Assembly (NCBI GenBank): GCA_903875605.1
Contig: CAIQWT010000044.1
Span: 1 to 64,000, forward strand
Direction: 5' to 3'
DNA length: 64,000 nt
DNA from: an uncultured Geobacteraceae bacterium
GTDB lineage: Bacteria > Desulfobacterota > Desulfuromonadia > Geobacterales > Pseudopelobacteraceae
The notes beneath the pieces were generated by a model. It saw only the letters and a list, made by a program, of their open reading frames with translations. It was not told the DNA's origin and made no database searches. Both the position numbers and the translations under genes were made by a program. This document shows, in pieces, positions 29,124 to 36,770 of this stretch. Position 1 is the stretch's first letter. Each line of letters starts with the position of its first letter.

Positions 29124-32041
29124 GGTAATTGTTCCTCTGGTACAGAAATAGTAACGACAGGAAGTTGTACTTGAAATATTGTCCCATCTCCGACCCCGCT
29201 TTTCAATGAAATACTCCCGTTTAATGACATCACGGCCTCTCTCACGATGGACAACCCCAAGCCGAGACCTCTCCTCGCATCTACGTTACTGCTACGAAAG
29301 AAAGCCTCAAATATCTTTTTATGGTCTATTTCGGGAATGCCAATGCCGGTATCTGCAACATCTATCAGCAATTCATCCCCGTTCCGTTTGACGCGAAGAG
29401 ATACGCTGCCGCCTGCCGGAGTAAAACGGAATGCATTGGTAAGAAGATTTTCCAATAGCATTCGGAACAAAACTCCATCAAAGAAACCTGTTCCACACTC
29501 AGAAGAGATATCACTCTGAAAATGATGATCTTTACTCCAGACCTTGTGTACCTCGTCAGATATTGTAGCGCACATCTGACTAATGTCCAGCAGCGCTGAA
29601 GAGGTAATACTGGCATCTCTTTCCTGCCTGTTGTAGGCAGAGACAGAATCAATGAGAGATGAAAGCTGATTTGCCGCATTTCTTATCTGGTTATGCTGTT
29701 CAAGCTGTTCATCCGTTGAAAGACGACCCTCGTACTGCTCAAGGATGTCCATGCTTATGGTGAGTAGGTGAAGCGGTGTGTGAAATTCATGTGCCACAAT
29801 GGACAAGAAGCGGCTTTTTGCCAGAGTTACGGATTCTGCCAACTCTTTAGCCTGAAGAAGTTCTTCTTCGGCCTGTTTTCGTTTGGTAATACTGTGATAA
29901 TTGAGCAATACGCCATTTATCACCGGATTGTTTACAAGATTTGTGGCGGTAAGGTGGATCGGCAAATAACTGCCATCTTTGCATTTGTACCTGTACTCTA
30001 CCATTTTAACCGAATTATCTTTTCCAAGTAGGGCAAAGAATTCCTTTTGGATTCGTTCCAGATCGTCAGGATGAACAGTCAACCACCCATCTGTGCCGAT
30101 AAGGTCACTTGGTTGCCAGCCAAACCATTTTTCGATATTGGAACTGTTATACTTCATATAACCGTCAACTCCGAGAATGCTGATTACGTCGGAAATATTG
30201 GATATCATTGTACTCAGTCTTTCTTCGCTCATCTGTAATGCTTTTTCCGCCTGCTTGCGTTCGGAAATGTCGTGAACTATTGAGAAAAGAAGTTTCGTCT
30301 TTAAAACGATTACAGGGGTTGTATGTACCTCGACAGTTTTCATGGTGCCGTTTGACAATCTGTGCGGGAAGATGAAGTGGTTAACATGCATATTCAGAGC
30401 GCCTGTTCGTTCGAATTCTATCTGCTCCGGAGAAAATTGGTTGATATCACTGATGTTCATGGTGAGCAGTCTCTGGCGAGGATAACCGTAAAACTGCTCC
30501 GCCGCCTGATTGGCATCAACAATTTTTCCGGACACTGGTTCAATTAAAAGCATGATGGCACTATGGCTGTAAAACATGCTCCTGAAACGCTCTTCACTCT
30601 CCTGCAGCGCACCTATAGTGCGGCGGCTCAATTTTTCCGCCAAGCCAAGCGAGGCTAATAATATCAAAAGCAGTATTGTCAACTTGCTGGAATAATTGTC
30701 GTACAGTTTTTTCTGATACGGCGCCACAGGTTGTTCCAAGATTAATTTCCATTCAGCCTTGTCGCCTATAACTGCTTCAATACAATAAAATGATTTCTTC
30801 CACCGTTCCGAGATTGAGATATTGGACGGAAGCTCAGGAATCCACTGGCTGAGGTCTTTGTCCAATTTTGTGAGTGTACCCTTTCCACGCACAAGGGGTG
30901 ACATTACTTTTTGATCGGTCCGGTTAGTGAGGATAATGTTGCCGTTTTTATCCAGCAGCGTGAAGAGTGTGTCATTTTCTGAAAGGCTCTTGGTAAGTTG
31001 CTCCGCTATTTGCTGTAAATTAAGAACACCGGTTATGTATCCGGAAAACTTCCCTCTAACAACAATCGGGGCAAGCATAAGCACTTTGGGGCCTGGAGTG
31101 CCAATTTTGCCCATATAAACATCGGACAGCATCGATTTTTGTGTCCGTTCAAGCAGACGAAAATAGGGACGGTCCTCAAAACTGATGCCTATATTGCTCG
31201 CTCCCGTCTCATCAGTCAGAGGAGCATAAGCGATGGTTACGGCAGAAGCATTCAACATTCCAATCCGTTCTAAATTGGGGTCTGCCTTTTTTGTCAGTTC
31301 AAGGTAGGGTTGCATCTGTTCGGGAGGTCTTGACGACGCCATATCAGCCAGAGCCTCTACGGCTGTTTTTCTGTTGTGCTGCCAGGTTTCGATATAATGA
31401 TCGAGTCGCCTGCTGATACTGAAGAGAGACCGTTTGATGCTATTATTAGTCTCAGCAAAATCGCTTCTGCTGGAAACTGCCAGCAAAACCAACGCCGGAC
31501 AGAGAACGAAAAAGGCCAGCAGGTTGTAGATTACTTCATTATACGGTACCTTTTCCGTGCGAGCGTGAGAGGCAAAACCAGAGAAAACCAAGCGGGCGAC
31601 CAGAGCATTCGCGATACCGTTTATCGTCTGCTTGGTCATGACAAAGTAGCAGTTGCCGGGCGTGACTTGCATGACTAGGTGGTAGAACAGGTAAACCAGC
31701 GGCATACCGATAATCAGCCAGTAGAGGGCATCAGCCAGTACCATCCCCATTTTACGGCGACTCATAAGAAAACCGACTACTGCAACCTCAGCAGTCATGA
31801 TGATGATTGCGTAGGGGTGATTCCAGAGGACATAGGTATAACCGGCAATGGCGGCAGCAGCTACAATACCGCGGCCAAGCCCGAAAAACTGCAGTGCCAG
31901 CATGGCAAACATGCTTCCAAAAATGAAGTCAATATTGAGGAAGATAGGGTATTTCAAATAGTTACCGGCGAGACCAGCAGCTATTAAGACTATGAACAGC
32001 GGGATGCGCAGTTTATAGGGCATAGTGATTGTTGGCAACAT
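29120..32041 (-). CDS. Membrane sensor histidine kinase: multi-TM, Cache-like, PAS-PAS-HisKA-HATPase
   Basis: A 973-aa sensor. The first about 200 residues contain seven or so hydrophobic segments (a MASE-like membrane module), followed by an extracytoplasmic Cache-like domain (about 225-445) with S-F-E-D-R-P-Y-F and a further membrane helix (about 450-472). Then two PAS domains (about 490-600 and 615-735), HisKA with phospho-His in V-A-H-E-F-H-T-P (about 765) and HATPase (about 860-965; L-L-T-N-A-F-R-F, D-T-G-I-G-I, G-L-G-L-G-L-S). The unusual H-E-F-H-T-P replaces the common H-E-I/L-R-T-P. The start at 32041 has AAGGAG 7 bases upstream. It overlaps the regulator gene 28497-29123 by four bases and is its probable partner. 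Confidence 0.93.
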   Translation of the reverse strand: MLPTITMPYKLRIPLFIVLIAAGLAGNYLKYPIFLNIDFIFGSMFAMLALQFFGLGRGIVAAAAIAGYTYVLWNHPYAIIIMTAEVAVVGFLMSRRKMGMVLADALYWLIIGMPLVYLFYHLVMQVTPGNCYFVMTKQTINGIANALVARLVFSGFASHARTEKVPYNEVIYNLLAFFVLCPALVLLAVSSRSDFAETNNSIKRSLFSISRRLDHYIETWQHNRKTAVEALADMASSRPPEQMQPYLELTKKADPNLERIGMLNASAVTIAYAPLTDETGASNIGISFEDRPYFRLLERTQKSMLSDVYMGKIGTPGPKVLMLAPIVVRGKFSGYITGVLNLQQIAEQLTKSLSENDTLFTLLDKNGNIILTNRTDQKVMSPLVRGKGTLTKLDKDLSQWIPELPSNISISERWKKSFYCIEAVIGDKAEWKLILEQPVAPYQKKLYDNYSSKLTILLLILLASLGLAEKLSRRTIGALQESEERFRSMFYSHSAIMLLIEPVSGKIVDANQAAEQFYGYPRQRLLTMNISDINQFSPEQIEFERTGALNMHVNHFIFPHRLSNGTMKTVEVHTTPVIVLKTKLLFSIVHDISERKQAEKALQMSEERLSTMISNISDVISILGVDGYMKYNSSNIEKWFGWQPSDLIGTDGWLTVHPDDLERIQKEFFALLGKDNSVKMVEYRYKCKDGSYLPIHLTATNLVNNPVINGVLLNYHSITKRKQAEEELLQAKELAESVTLAKSRFLSIVAHEFHTPLHLLTISMDILEQYEGRLSTDEQLEQHNQIRNAANQLSSLIDSVSAYNRQERDASITSSALLDISQMCATISDEVHKVWSKDHHFQSDISSECGTGFFDGVLFRMLLENLLTNAFRFTPAGGSVSLRVKRNGDELLIDVADTGIGIPEIDHKKIFEAFFRSSNVDARRGLGLGLSIVREAVMSLNGSISLKSGVGDGTIFQVQLPVVTISVPEEQLP

Positions 32042-32231
32042 AGTTGCTCCTTAAGACAAGGGAAGCTTTGATTCTGCAAATTATCACACTGCTCATTTTT
32101 TTATAAGTACTTCAAATATTGGCGCTCACCCATTTCTCGATTTCACTCAAACGACTGGTAGGCGATCTTCAAAAAAGGGTATGAAAATTACAAGCTGTAA
32201 ACTCGCTTAATGAGCCCAGCCATCATTGCAG

Positions 32232-32266
32232 AGGCACTTTGACGGCACCCGTTAGAGTGCCTTTTT
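32232..32266 (+). terminator. Orphan intrinsic terminator with no upstream plus-strand gene
   Basis: AGGCACT (32232-32238) pairs with AGTGCCT (32255-32261), followed by five Ts. It is a good rho-independent terminator on the plus strand, yet no plus-strand gene precedes it (the nearest is the minus-strand kinase starting at 32041). It may end a small RNA transcribed within 32042-32231, or be a relic. Confidence 0.6.
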
Positions 32267-32371
32267 GCATTTCCGGCTACCTGTCTTAGGGTCAATCTGG
32301 ATGCTATTTGTCAGGGGGGAAGGCGGGAGGTAGGCTGTACAAAATGGTGACCGGACGGAGGGAGAAGAGAG

Positions 32372-32400
32372 GTGGGGCATATTTACAGACTCTGCCCCAC
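32372..32400. repeat. GC-rich 8-bp hairpin
   Basis: GTGGGGCA (32372-32379) and TGCCCCAC (32393-32400) are perfectly complementary around 13 AT-rich bases. No T-run follows on either strand, so it is structure or a binding site rather than a standard terminator. Confidence 0.5.
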
Positions 32401-32661
32401 GCTTTCATCACTAGTAGTTACTTAATCCGCCGAACAAATCTAAAACAATATTACGAATAGCCGGCGATCGCCAGACAACGGATTTACAAGAAGATGCACG
32501 CTTGATATGCAGGTATAAATAAGCAGAATATTTATGAGGTCAAGGCCTCTGGTTCTGAAGACAACCGACCTGGACTCAAGTCTGGTAACAACCGAATGGT
32601 GATCGGATCTCCGCTGTGTGTTCTCCAGGCGGAGGAAAGTACTTTCGTATTTCCGGTGAGA

Positions 32662-32932
32662 GTGACAACATTTATTGTCATTTACCCAACCAATAATCCG
32701 AAGAAGCATCGTGGAGTATCCTTTGAGGAGGCAGCTACCTGCCTGCCTGCTAGATCCTATGTCGCTGGTTACGGAAGACCCGGACTCTGAAGGTGAACAA
32801 CCCTTTATTCTTATTGGCATGAGTACAAATGTCCGATTATTGACTGTATGTTATGCTCTGCCAGATGAAAATACCATCCGCATTATATCTGCGCGCAAAC
32901 CAACCAAAAGAGAGGAAGCCCATTATGCGTAA
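32662..32932 (+). pseudogene. brnT: brnT toxin gene broken by a 4-bp duplication
   Basis: BrnT is the RNase toxin of the BrnTA type II system. From a GTG at 32662 the frame gives V-T-T-F, then K-K-H-R-G-V-S-F-E-E-A-A-T-C-L, the N-terminal part of BrnT. It is then thrown out of frame and stops at 32790. In another frame the rest of the toxin is intact: L-L-D-P-M-S-L-V-T-E-D, S-E-G-E-Q-P-F-I-L-I-G-M-S and the diagnostic I-R-I-I-S-A-R-K-P-T-K-R-E-E end, stopping at 32932. The break is at three tandem CTGC units (32739-32750); removing one restores T-C-L-L-D-P. The 3' end overlaps brnA by 8 bases, as usual for the pair. Confidence 0.85.
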
Positions 32933-33197
32933 AGAATATGACTTCAGTCAGGGAAAACGGGCAGGCGTTATACCGCACCTTGCAAAATTACAGGCCGAAA
33001 ACTCAAAAGGTAAAGTTCGCATCACCACCTATCTTGATGCCGACGTGCTTGATCTTCTTAAAGCCCGTGGCGAATCAGAAAATAAAGGTTATCAGACAGT
33101 ATTAAATGAACTGTTGCGTAAGCAATTTGAAACTGAAAAACCTCTTGAAGATATACTGCGCAAAGTAATCAGAGAAGAGCTGAAGAAGGCCGCTTAA
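32925..33197 (+). CDS. brnA: BrnA-type antitoxin (ribbon-helix-helix)
   Basis: BrnA neutralises BrnT and represses the operon. The 90-aa product has a basic N-terminal extension and a C-terminal ribbon-helix-helix unit: K-V-R-I-T-T-Y-L-D-A-D-V-L-D-L-L-K-A-R-G, then G-Y-Q-T-V-L-N-E-L-L-R. The ATG at 32925 follows AGAGAGGAAG and overlaps the end of the broken brnT. The family usually has G-K-G-Y-Q-T; here N-K-G-Y-Q-T is close. The antitoxin appears intact although its toxin is frameshifted, so it may survive as a repressor only. Confidence 0.85.
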   Translation: MRKEYDFSQGKRAGVIPHLAKLQAENSKGKVRITTYLDADVLDLLKARGESENKGYQTVLNELLRKQFETEKPLEDILRKVIREELKKAA

Positions 33198-33347
33198 GGT
33201 TACAAAACAGGTAGGCTGGCAAAAATCAGTACGCTGCTATTCTCAAAACGGCCATGACTTCAATCGCTTTAACCGGTAATTTTAAAGATCCTTTTTCTTG
33301 CCTTCTTGAATTCTTTTATACGAAATCAGATTGCTGCCGTACACCTG

Positions 33348-33539
33348 TCATGATAGACAGCGTGAGGGCGAGGAAAAAAATGTAACATCTCGCGAATAGA
33401 GTTCAATGGCCTCTCGCATTACCTCTGAAGTACTCTTCTTAGTTCGCCTTGTTACCTCTTCAAGAACCGCTTTTTCGGCGTCAGTCACCCGAAGTGACAG
33501 GACATTATAACGTGGATTATCTTTAATATTATTTGGCAT
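33348..33539 (-). CDS. Small ribbon-helix-helix (CopG/Arc-like) protein
   Basis: A 63-aa protein. Residues about 12-50 form a ribbon-helix-helix: N-V-L-S-L-R-V-T (DNA-contacting strand), A-E-K-A-V-L-E-E-V-T-R-R-T, then S-T-S-E-V-M-R-E-A-I-E-L-Y. The last dozen residues (R-D-V-T-F-F-S-S-P-S) look unrelated and may be a chance extension after a truncation. It is 17 bases downstream of dctA on the same strand and may be read with it. No partner toxin is next to it. It could be a solitary regulator or an orphan antitoxin. Confidence 0.65.
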   Translation of the reverse strand: MPNNIKDNPRYNVLSLRVTDAEKAVLEEVTRRTKKSTSEVMREAIELYSRDVTFFSSPSRCLS

Positions 33540-33556
33540 CTGTTTTCTCCGGGTGG

Positions 33557-34873
33557 TTACTTTGCGGGAGCTGGTTCAGCATCCAGCAGAAATTCGGGCT
33601 CATCGGCCTCAAGGTCGGTCTCATTATTCAATATCCGCTGCATTCTCGCCATATCAAGTTCATTCTCCCAGCGGGAGACCACCACGGTAGCAACTCCATT
33701 GCCAATCAGATTAGTGAGTGCGCGTGCTTCGGACATGAAGCGGTCTATACCAAGTATCAGCGCGAGGCCGGCAACCGGGATAGTCGGAATGGCGGCAAAA
33801 GTTGCTGCCAGGGTAATAAAACCACTGCCTGTAACTCCGGCTGCGCCTTTTGAGGTGAGCAGCAGCACGCCAAGAATGGTGAAGGTCTGAGTCCATGTGA
33901 GGGGGGTGTTGGTTGCCTGAGCAACAAAAACAGCGGCCATAGTCAGGTAGATGGAAGTGCCGTCCAGGTTGAAGGAATATCCGGTGGGGATAACGAGTCC
34001 AACAACGGACTTGGTACAGCCTAAATTTTCCAGCTTAGCCATCATACGTGGCAGGACTGATTCCGAGGAGGAGGTGCCCAATACAATCAGCAGCTCTTCC
34101 TTAATATATTTGATGAACTTGAAGATGCTGAAACCACAAAGCTTGGCGATACTGCCAAGGACGATAAAGACAAAAAGTAGACAGGTCAGATAGAAGCTCC
34201 CCATCAGCATGCCGAGTTTGGTCAGTGAACCAAGCCCGAATTTGCCGATAGTAAAGGCCATGGCGCCGAAAGCACCGATTGGTGCGGCCTTCATGATGAC
34301 GCCGACGATACCGAACAGCACATGGGATATTTCATCGATGAATTTGAACACTACTTTGCCGCGCGAGCCGAGCATGGAAAGCGCAAAGCCGAACAGGATG
34401 GCGAAGAGCAGAACCTGCAGGATGTCTCCCTTGGCAAATGCGTCAACTACACTGTTTGGGATTATATTTATCAGGAACTCTACCGTGCCGGTCGCCTGCC
34501 CCTTTGAGGTGATTGCCGTCAACGCTCTGGTATCCAGCTTGGATACATCGGCGTTCATGCCGACACCCGGTTGGACGATGCTGACCACCAGAAGACCGAT
34601 CCCCAGCGCGAGAGTTGAGACGATTTCAAAATAGAGCAGCGCTTTTCCGCCGACCCTACCTACTTTTTTCATATCATCCATGCCGGCGATGCCGGTCACG
34701 ACGGTGCAGAATATTACCGGGGCGATAATCATCTTGATCAGCTTGATGAAGCCATCTCCCAGTGGTTTCATGGCAGCGCCGGTTTCGGGGTAAAAATGTC
34801 CGACGCAGATGCCGATGCTAATGGCGGAAAGTACCTGAAAGTACAGATGCTGATAAAACTTTTTACCGTTCAT
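33557..34873 (-). CDS. dctA: C4-dicarboxylate:cation symporter DctA
   Basis: Inner-membrane uptake of succinate, fumarate and malate. The 438-aa protein fits the DAACS family: eight membrane helices, the serine-rich re-entrant loop [12 protein letters not shown], and the [11 protein letters not shown] substrate and cation motif in helix 7. The start at 34873 has GGAG about 8 bases upstream. A 39-codon ORF with a strong ribosome site lies 44 bases upstream and a sigma-54 promoter precedes that; the activator and sensor genes (dctD-, dctB-like) are immediately upstream on the same strand. In such bacteria DctA often feeds fumarate or succinate for respiration. Confidence 0.95.
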   Translation of the reverse strand: MNGKKFYQHLYFQVLSAISIGICVGHFYPETGAAMKPLGDGFIKLIKMIIAPVIFCTVVTGIAGMDDMKKVGRVGGKALLYFEIVSTLALGIGLLVVSIVQPGVGMNADVSKLDTRALTAITSKGQATGTVEFLINIIPNSVVDAFAKGDILQVLLFAILFGFALSMLGSRGKVVFKFIDEISHVLFGIVGVIMKAAPIGAFGAMAFTIGKFGLGSLTKLGMLMGSFYLTCLLFVFIVLGSIAKLCGFSIFKFIKYIKEELLIVLGTSSSESVLPRMMAKLENLGCTKSVVGLVIPTGYSFNLDGTSIYLTMAAVFVAQATNTPLTWTQTFTILGVLLLTSKGAAGVTGSGFITLAATFAAIPTIPVAGLALILGIDRFMSEARALTNLIGNGVATVVVSRWENELDMARMQRILNNETDLEADEPEFLLDAEPAPAK

Positions 34874-34917
34874 GTTGAGGCTCCTTTATTTGTGGGGTTA
34901 GTTGATGCTGTTATTTG

Positions 34918-35037
34918 CTATTTCAGATTACCGACACAGGTATTATCCTCACCGAAAAAAGGATAGGGCGTGTACCGCAGGACTCTTTGATGTTCTCTAG
35001 GCAGTTGCGCTTCAGTGTCAATCAATTCCATGGCCAT
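34918..35037 (-). CDS. 39-aa small ORF between the sigma-54 promoter and dctA
   Basis: From an ATG at 35037 the product is 39 aa, beginning M-A-M-E-L-I-D-T-E-A and ending C-V-G-N-L-K, stop TAG at 34918. An excellent ribosome site (AGAAGGAG) lies 7 bases before the ATG. It is downstream of the candidate sigma-54 promoter at 35102-35116 and ends 44 bases before dctA, so it should be first on the dctA transcript. The peptide is soluble, with R-Y-T-P-Y-P-F-F-G-E in the middle and one Cys. It could be a leader peptide that controls dctA translation, or a small protein acting with the transporter. I do not recognise a family. Confidence 0.6.
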   Translation of the reverse strand: MAMELIDTEAQLPREHQRVLRYTPYPFFGEDNTCVGNLK

Positions 35038-35101
35038 TTAACAACTCCTTCTCGTTATCAGCTACAGTGTGCTTTTGATCACCTGCTATAACGATATGTT
35101 A

Positions 35102-35116
35102 GCAATAGGAATGCCA
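35102..35116 (-). promoter_or_regulatory. Sigma-54 (-24/-12) promoter of the dctA unit
   Basis: On the minus strand the sequence reads TGGCA-T-TCCTA-TTGC: it matches the TGGCAC-N5-TTGC consensus at every position but one, with the obligatory GG and GC ten bases apart. Transcription should start near 35090, 53 bases before the small ORF at 35037. Next to a DctD-like sigma-54 activator gene and dctA, this is well supported. Confidence 0.8.
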
Positions 35117-35262
35117 GTAATGTATACAATTTTAACTAGCTGTTATTACAGATAAAAACCGCTGGATGGAAGCTGCTGGGTTAAAAAAGAGGTATAACCG
35201 GAAGATTGGGGGTTTGTCGTTAAACGAGGTATTAGCTAATACAATCAGCATGTTGAATGTTT

Positions 35263-35295
35263 ATAACCGCAGTTATAATCTATAACCTTGGTTAT
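35263..35295. promoter_or_regulatory. Tandem palindromes, probable activator-binding sites (UAS) for the dctA promoter
   Basis: ATAAC-CGCA-GTTAT (35263-35276) and ATAACC-TT-GGTTAT (35282-35295) are two related palindromes with centres 19 bp apart. They lie about 150-180 bp upstream of the -24 box at 35116, the usual range for enhancer sites of NtrC-family activators, and next to the activator gene ending at 35352. Binding by the DctD-like protein is inference. Confidence 0.7.
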
Positions 35296-35351
35296 GCCCA
35301 TTCAACGCGGGGGTGCAGAGAAAGGACATTAGAACAGATTTTTAAGCAAAA

Positions 35352-36770
35352 TTAAATGACAACTCTGAGCTTAAGGCGCTTGCTGAGGGCCGGTTGGGAA
35401 ATTCCAAGTAGACGTGCGGCAATGGTCTGGTTACCGTTGGCACGAGACATCGCTTCTTCGACGAGAAGTTCGGCCGCTTCACCAAATGTGGGCAGGTGAT
35501 CCAGGCCGGCAAAGAGATTCTTTTCCGGCCCGGCCAGCGCAGCTTGATTCTGCTTCGTTTCCGGATGGATTATTGTCTTCAAAAAAGTATCCATGGAAAG
35601 GACCCGGTCGCGGTGGACGCTGACGGCGTTGTAAACAAGAGCCTTAAGTTCGCGAATGTTACCGGGGAAGCTGTAAGTCGCCAGTAACTGCAGTAGCTCT
35701 CGTGGAGGGGTTGGCTTCTTCTTGCTTAGTGTCCGGGCGGCCTCCTCCAGGAAATGATCCAGCAGCGGTGACAGATCACCTTTACGCTCGCGCAGCGGCG
35801 GGACATGCACCATATGGGTGCAGAGACGGTAGTAAAGGTCGCGTCGGAACGAACCGTTCTCCTGCTTAAGCAACAGATTCTGGTGTGTGGCAACAACAAC
35901 GCGGGCTTTGAGGCGCTTGGGGCGGTCACTGCCGAGCGGGAAATATTCCCCTTCCTGAAGCAGTCTGAGCAGCTTGACTTGGGAGGCGACGCTAAGATCG
36001 CCTATTTCATCCAGAAAAAGCGTGCCATCCGCTGCTTCCTCTATCATGCCGCGCCGCGGTTGGTCAGCCCCTGTGAAAGCACCGCGCATATGTCCGAATA
36101 GAGTGTCGGCGAAAACCACATCATCAAGACCCGCTACATTTACCGAGACCAGCTCACCACTGCAGCCGCTCAGTGTGTGGGCAGCCTTGGCAATCAACTC
36201 CTTGCCGACGCCGCTCTCACCCAGTATAAGCAAAGGTTCCGTACTCAGGGCGACAGCTTCAATATAGGAAAAAATGGCATGCATACCGCGATCAGCCGTG
36301 ACTATCCCGGCAAAGGCGGAAGGGTTTTTCAACTCTCCAGACAGCATCCGGCTCGACATCTCACGGTTCTGCCGCTCCAGTTCCAACATCCGTATCGCCC
36401 GCAGGACGCCGCTGATAAGCCGATCCTCTTCAACTGTTTTGACAAAATAATCGAATGCTCCCTGTTTGATGCAGTTCACTGCGCTCTCGATTTGGTTCAT
36501 GCCGCTGATAACAATAACCGCTATTTCAGGATGGCGCTCTGCAATCATACCGATCAGCTGATCGCCGCTCAGATGTGGCATGGTCAGATCGAGCAGTACC
36601 AATCCTATTTCGTGCCGTTCGAGCAGTTCCATCACTTCGCGGCTCTCCTGGCAAGTGATGATGTTGGTAATGCCGGCGGAACGTTCAAGAGTAAGACGTA
36701 GTGAACGGAGCCAGGCCGGTTCGTCATCTACCAGAAGAACTCCGAAGTGTGGATATAATGATGAATTCAT
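35352..36770 (-). CDS. dctD: Sigma-54-dependent response regulator (DctD-like)
   Basis: A 472-aa NtrC-family activator. Receiver domain (about 10-125) with Asp15/Asp16 and phospho-acceptor Asp61; AAA+ domain (about 160-390) with Walker A G-E-S-G-V-G-K-E, the sigma-54 contact loop G-A-F-T-G-A, Walker B-like L-F-L-D-E-I-G and arginine-finger region; C-terminal Fis-type helix-turn-helix with A-A-R-L-L-G-I-S-Q-P-A-L-S-K-R-L. The start overlaps the sensor kinase stop by four bases (ATGA). Genes downstream are the UAS, sigma-54 promoter and dctA, so it is named by context. It likely activates dctA when dicarboxylates are sensed. Confidence 0.9.
   Translation of the reverse strand: MNSSLYPHFGVLLVDDEPAWLRSLRLTLERSAGITNIITCQESREVMELLERHEIGLVLLDLTMPHLSGDQLIGMIAERHPEIAVIVISGMNQIESAVNCIKQGAFDYFVKTVEEDRLISGVLRAIRMLELERQNREMSSRMLSGELKNPSAFAGIVTADRGMHAIFSYIEAVALSTEPLLILGESGVGKELIAKAAHTLSGCSGELVSVNVAGLDDVVFADTLFGHMRGAFTGADQPRRGMIEEAADGTLFLDEIGDLSVASQVKLLRLLQEGEYFPLGSDRPKRLKARVVVATHQNLLLKQENGSFRRDLYYRLCTHMVHVPPLRERKGDLSPLLDHFLEEAARTLSKKKPTPPRELLQLLATYSFPGNIRELKALVYNAVSVHRDRVLSMDTFLKTIIHPETKQNQAALAGPEKNLFAGLDHLPTFGEAAELLVEEAMSRANGNQTIAARLLGISQPALSKRLKLRVVI

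Larger units (their letters stand above)
32042..32661. other. 620-bp intergenic region with two strong hairpins and no recognised gene
   Basis: No ORF here has a good ribosome site and codon pattern. Two structures stand out: the terminator-like hairpin at 32232-32266 and a GC-rich 8-bp hairpin at 32372-32400. No promoter or riboswitch class is recognised. The region separates the minus-strand kinase from the plus-strand brnTA remnant, so both promoters should be here. Confidence 0.5.

Noticed and set aside
32101-32270. A c-di-GMP (GEMM) or other riboswitch in the leader region.
   Set aside because: No conserved core of any class I know was found; only the terminator is clear.
35263-35276. 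Half of the dctA enhancer palindrome (ATAACCGCAGTT) also occurs at 28401-28412.
   Set aside because: Only one arm plus centre matches and it is not near a sigma-54 promoter; a chance match is likely.
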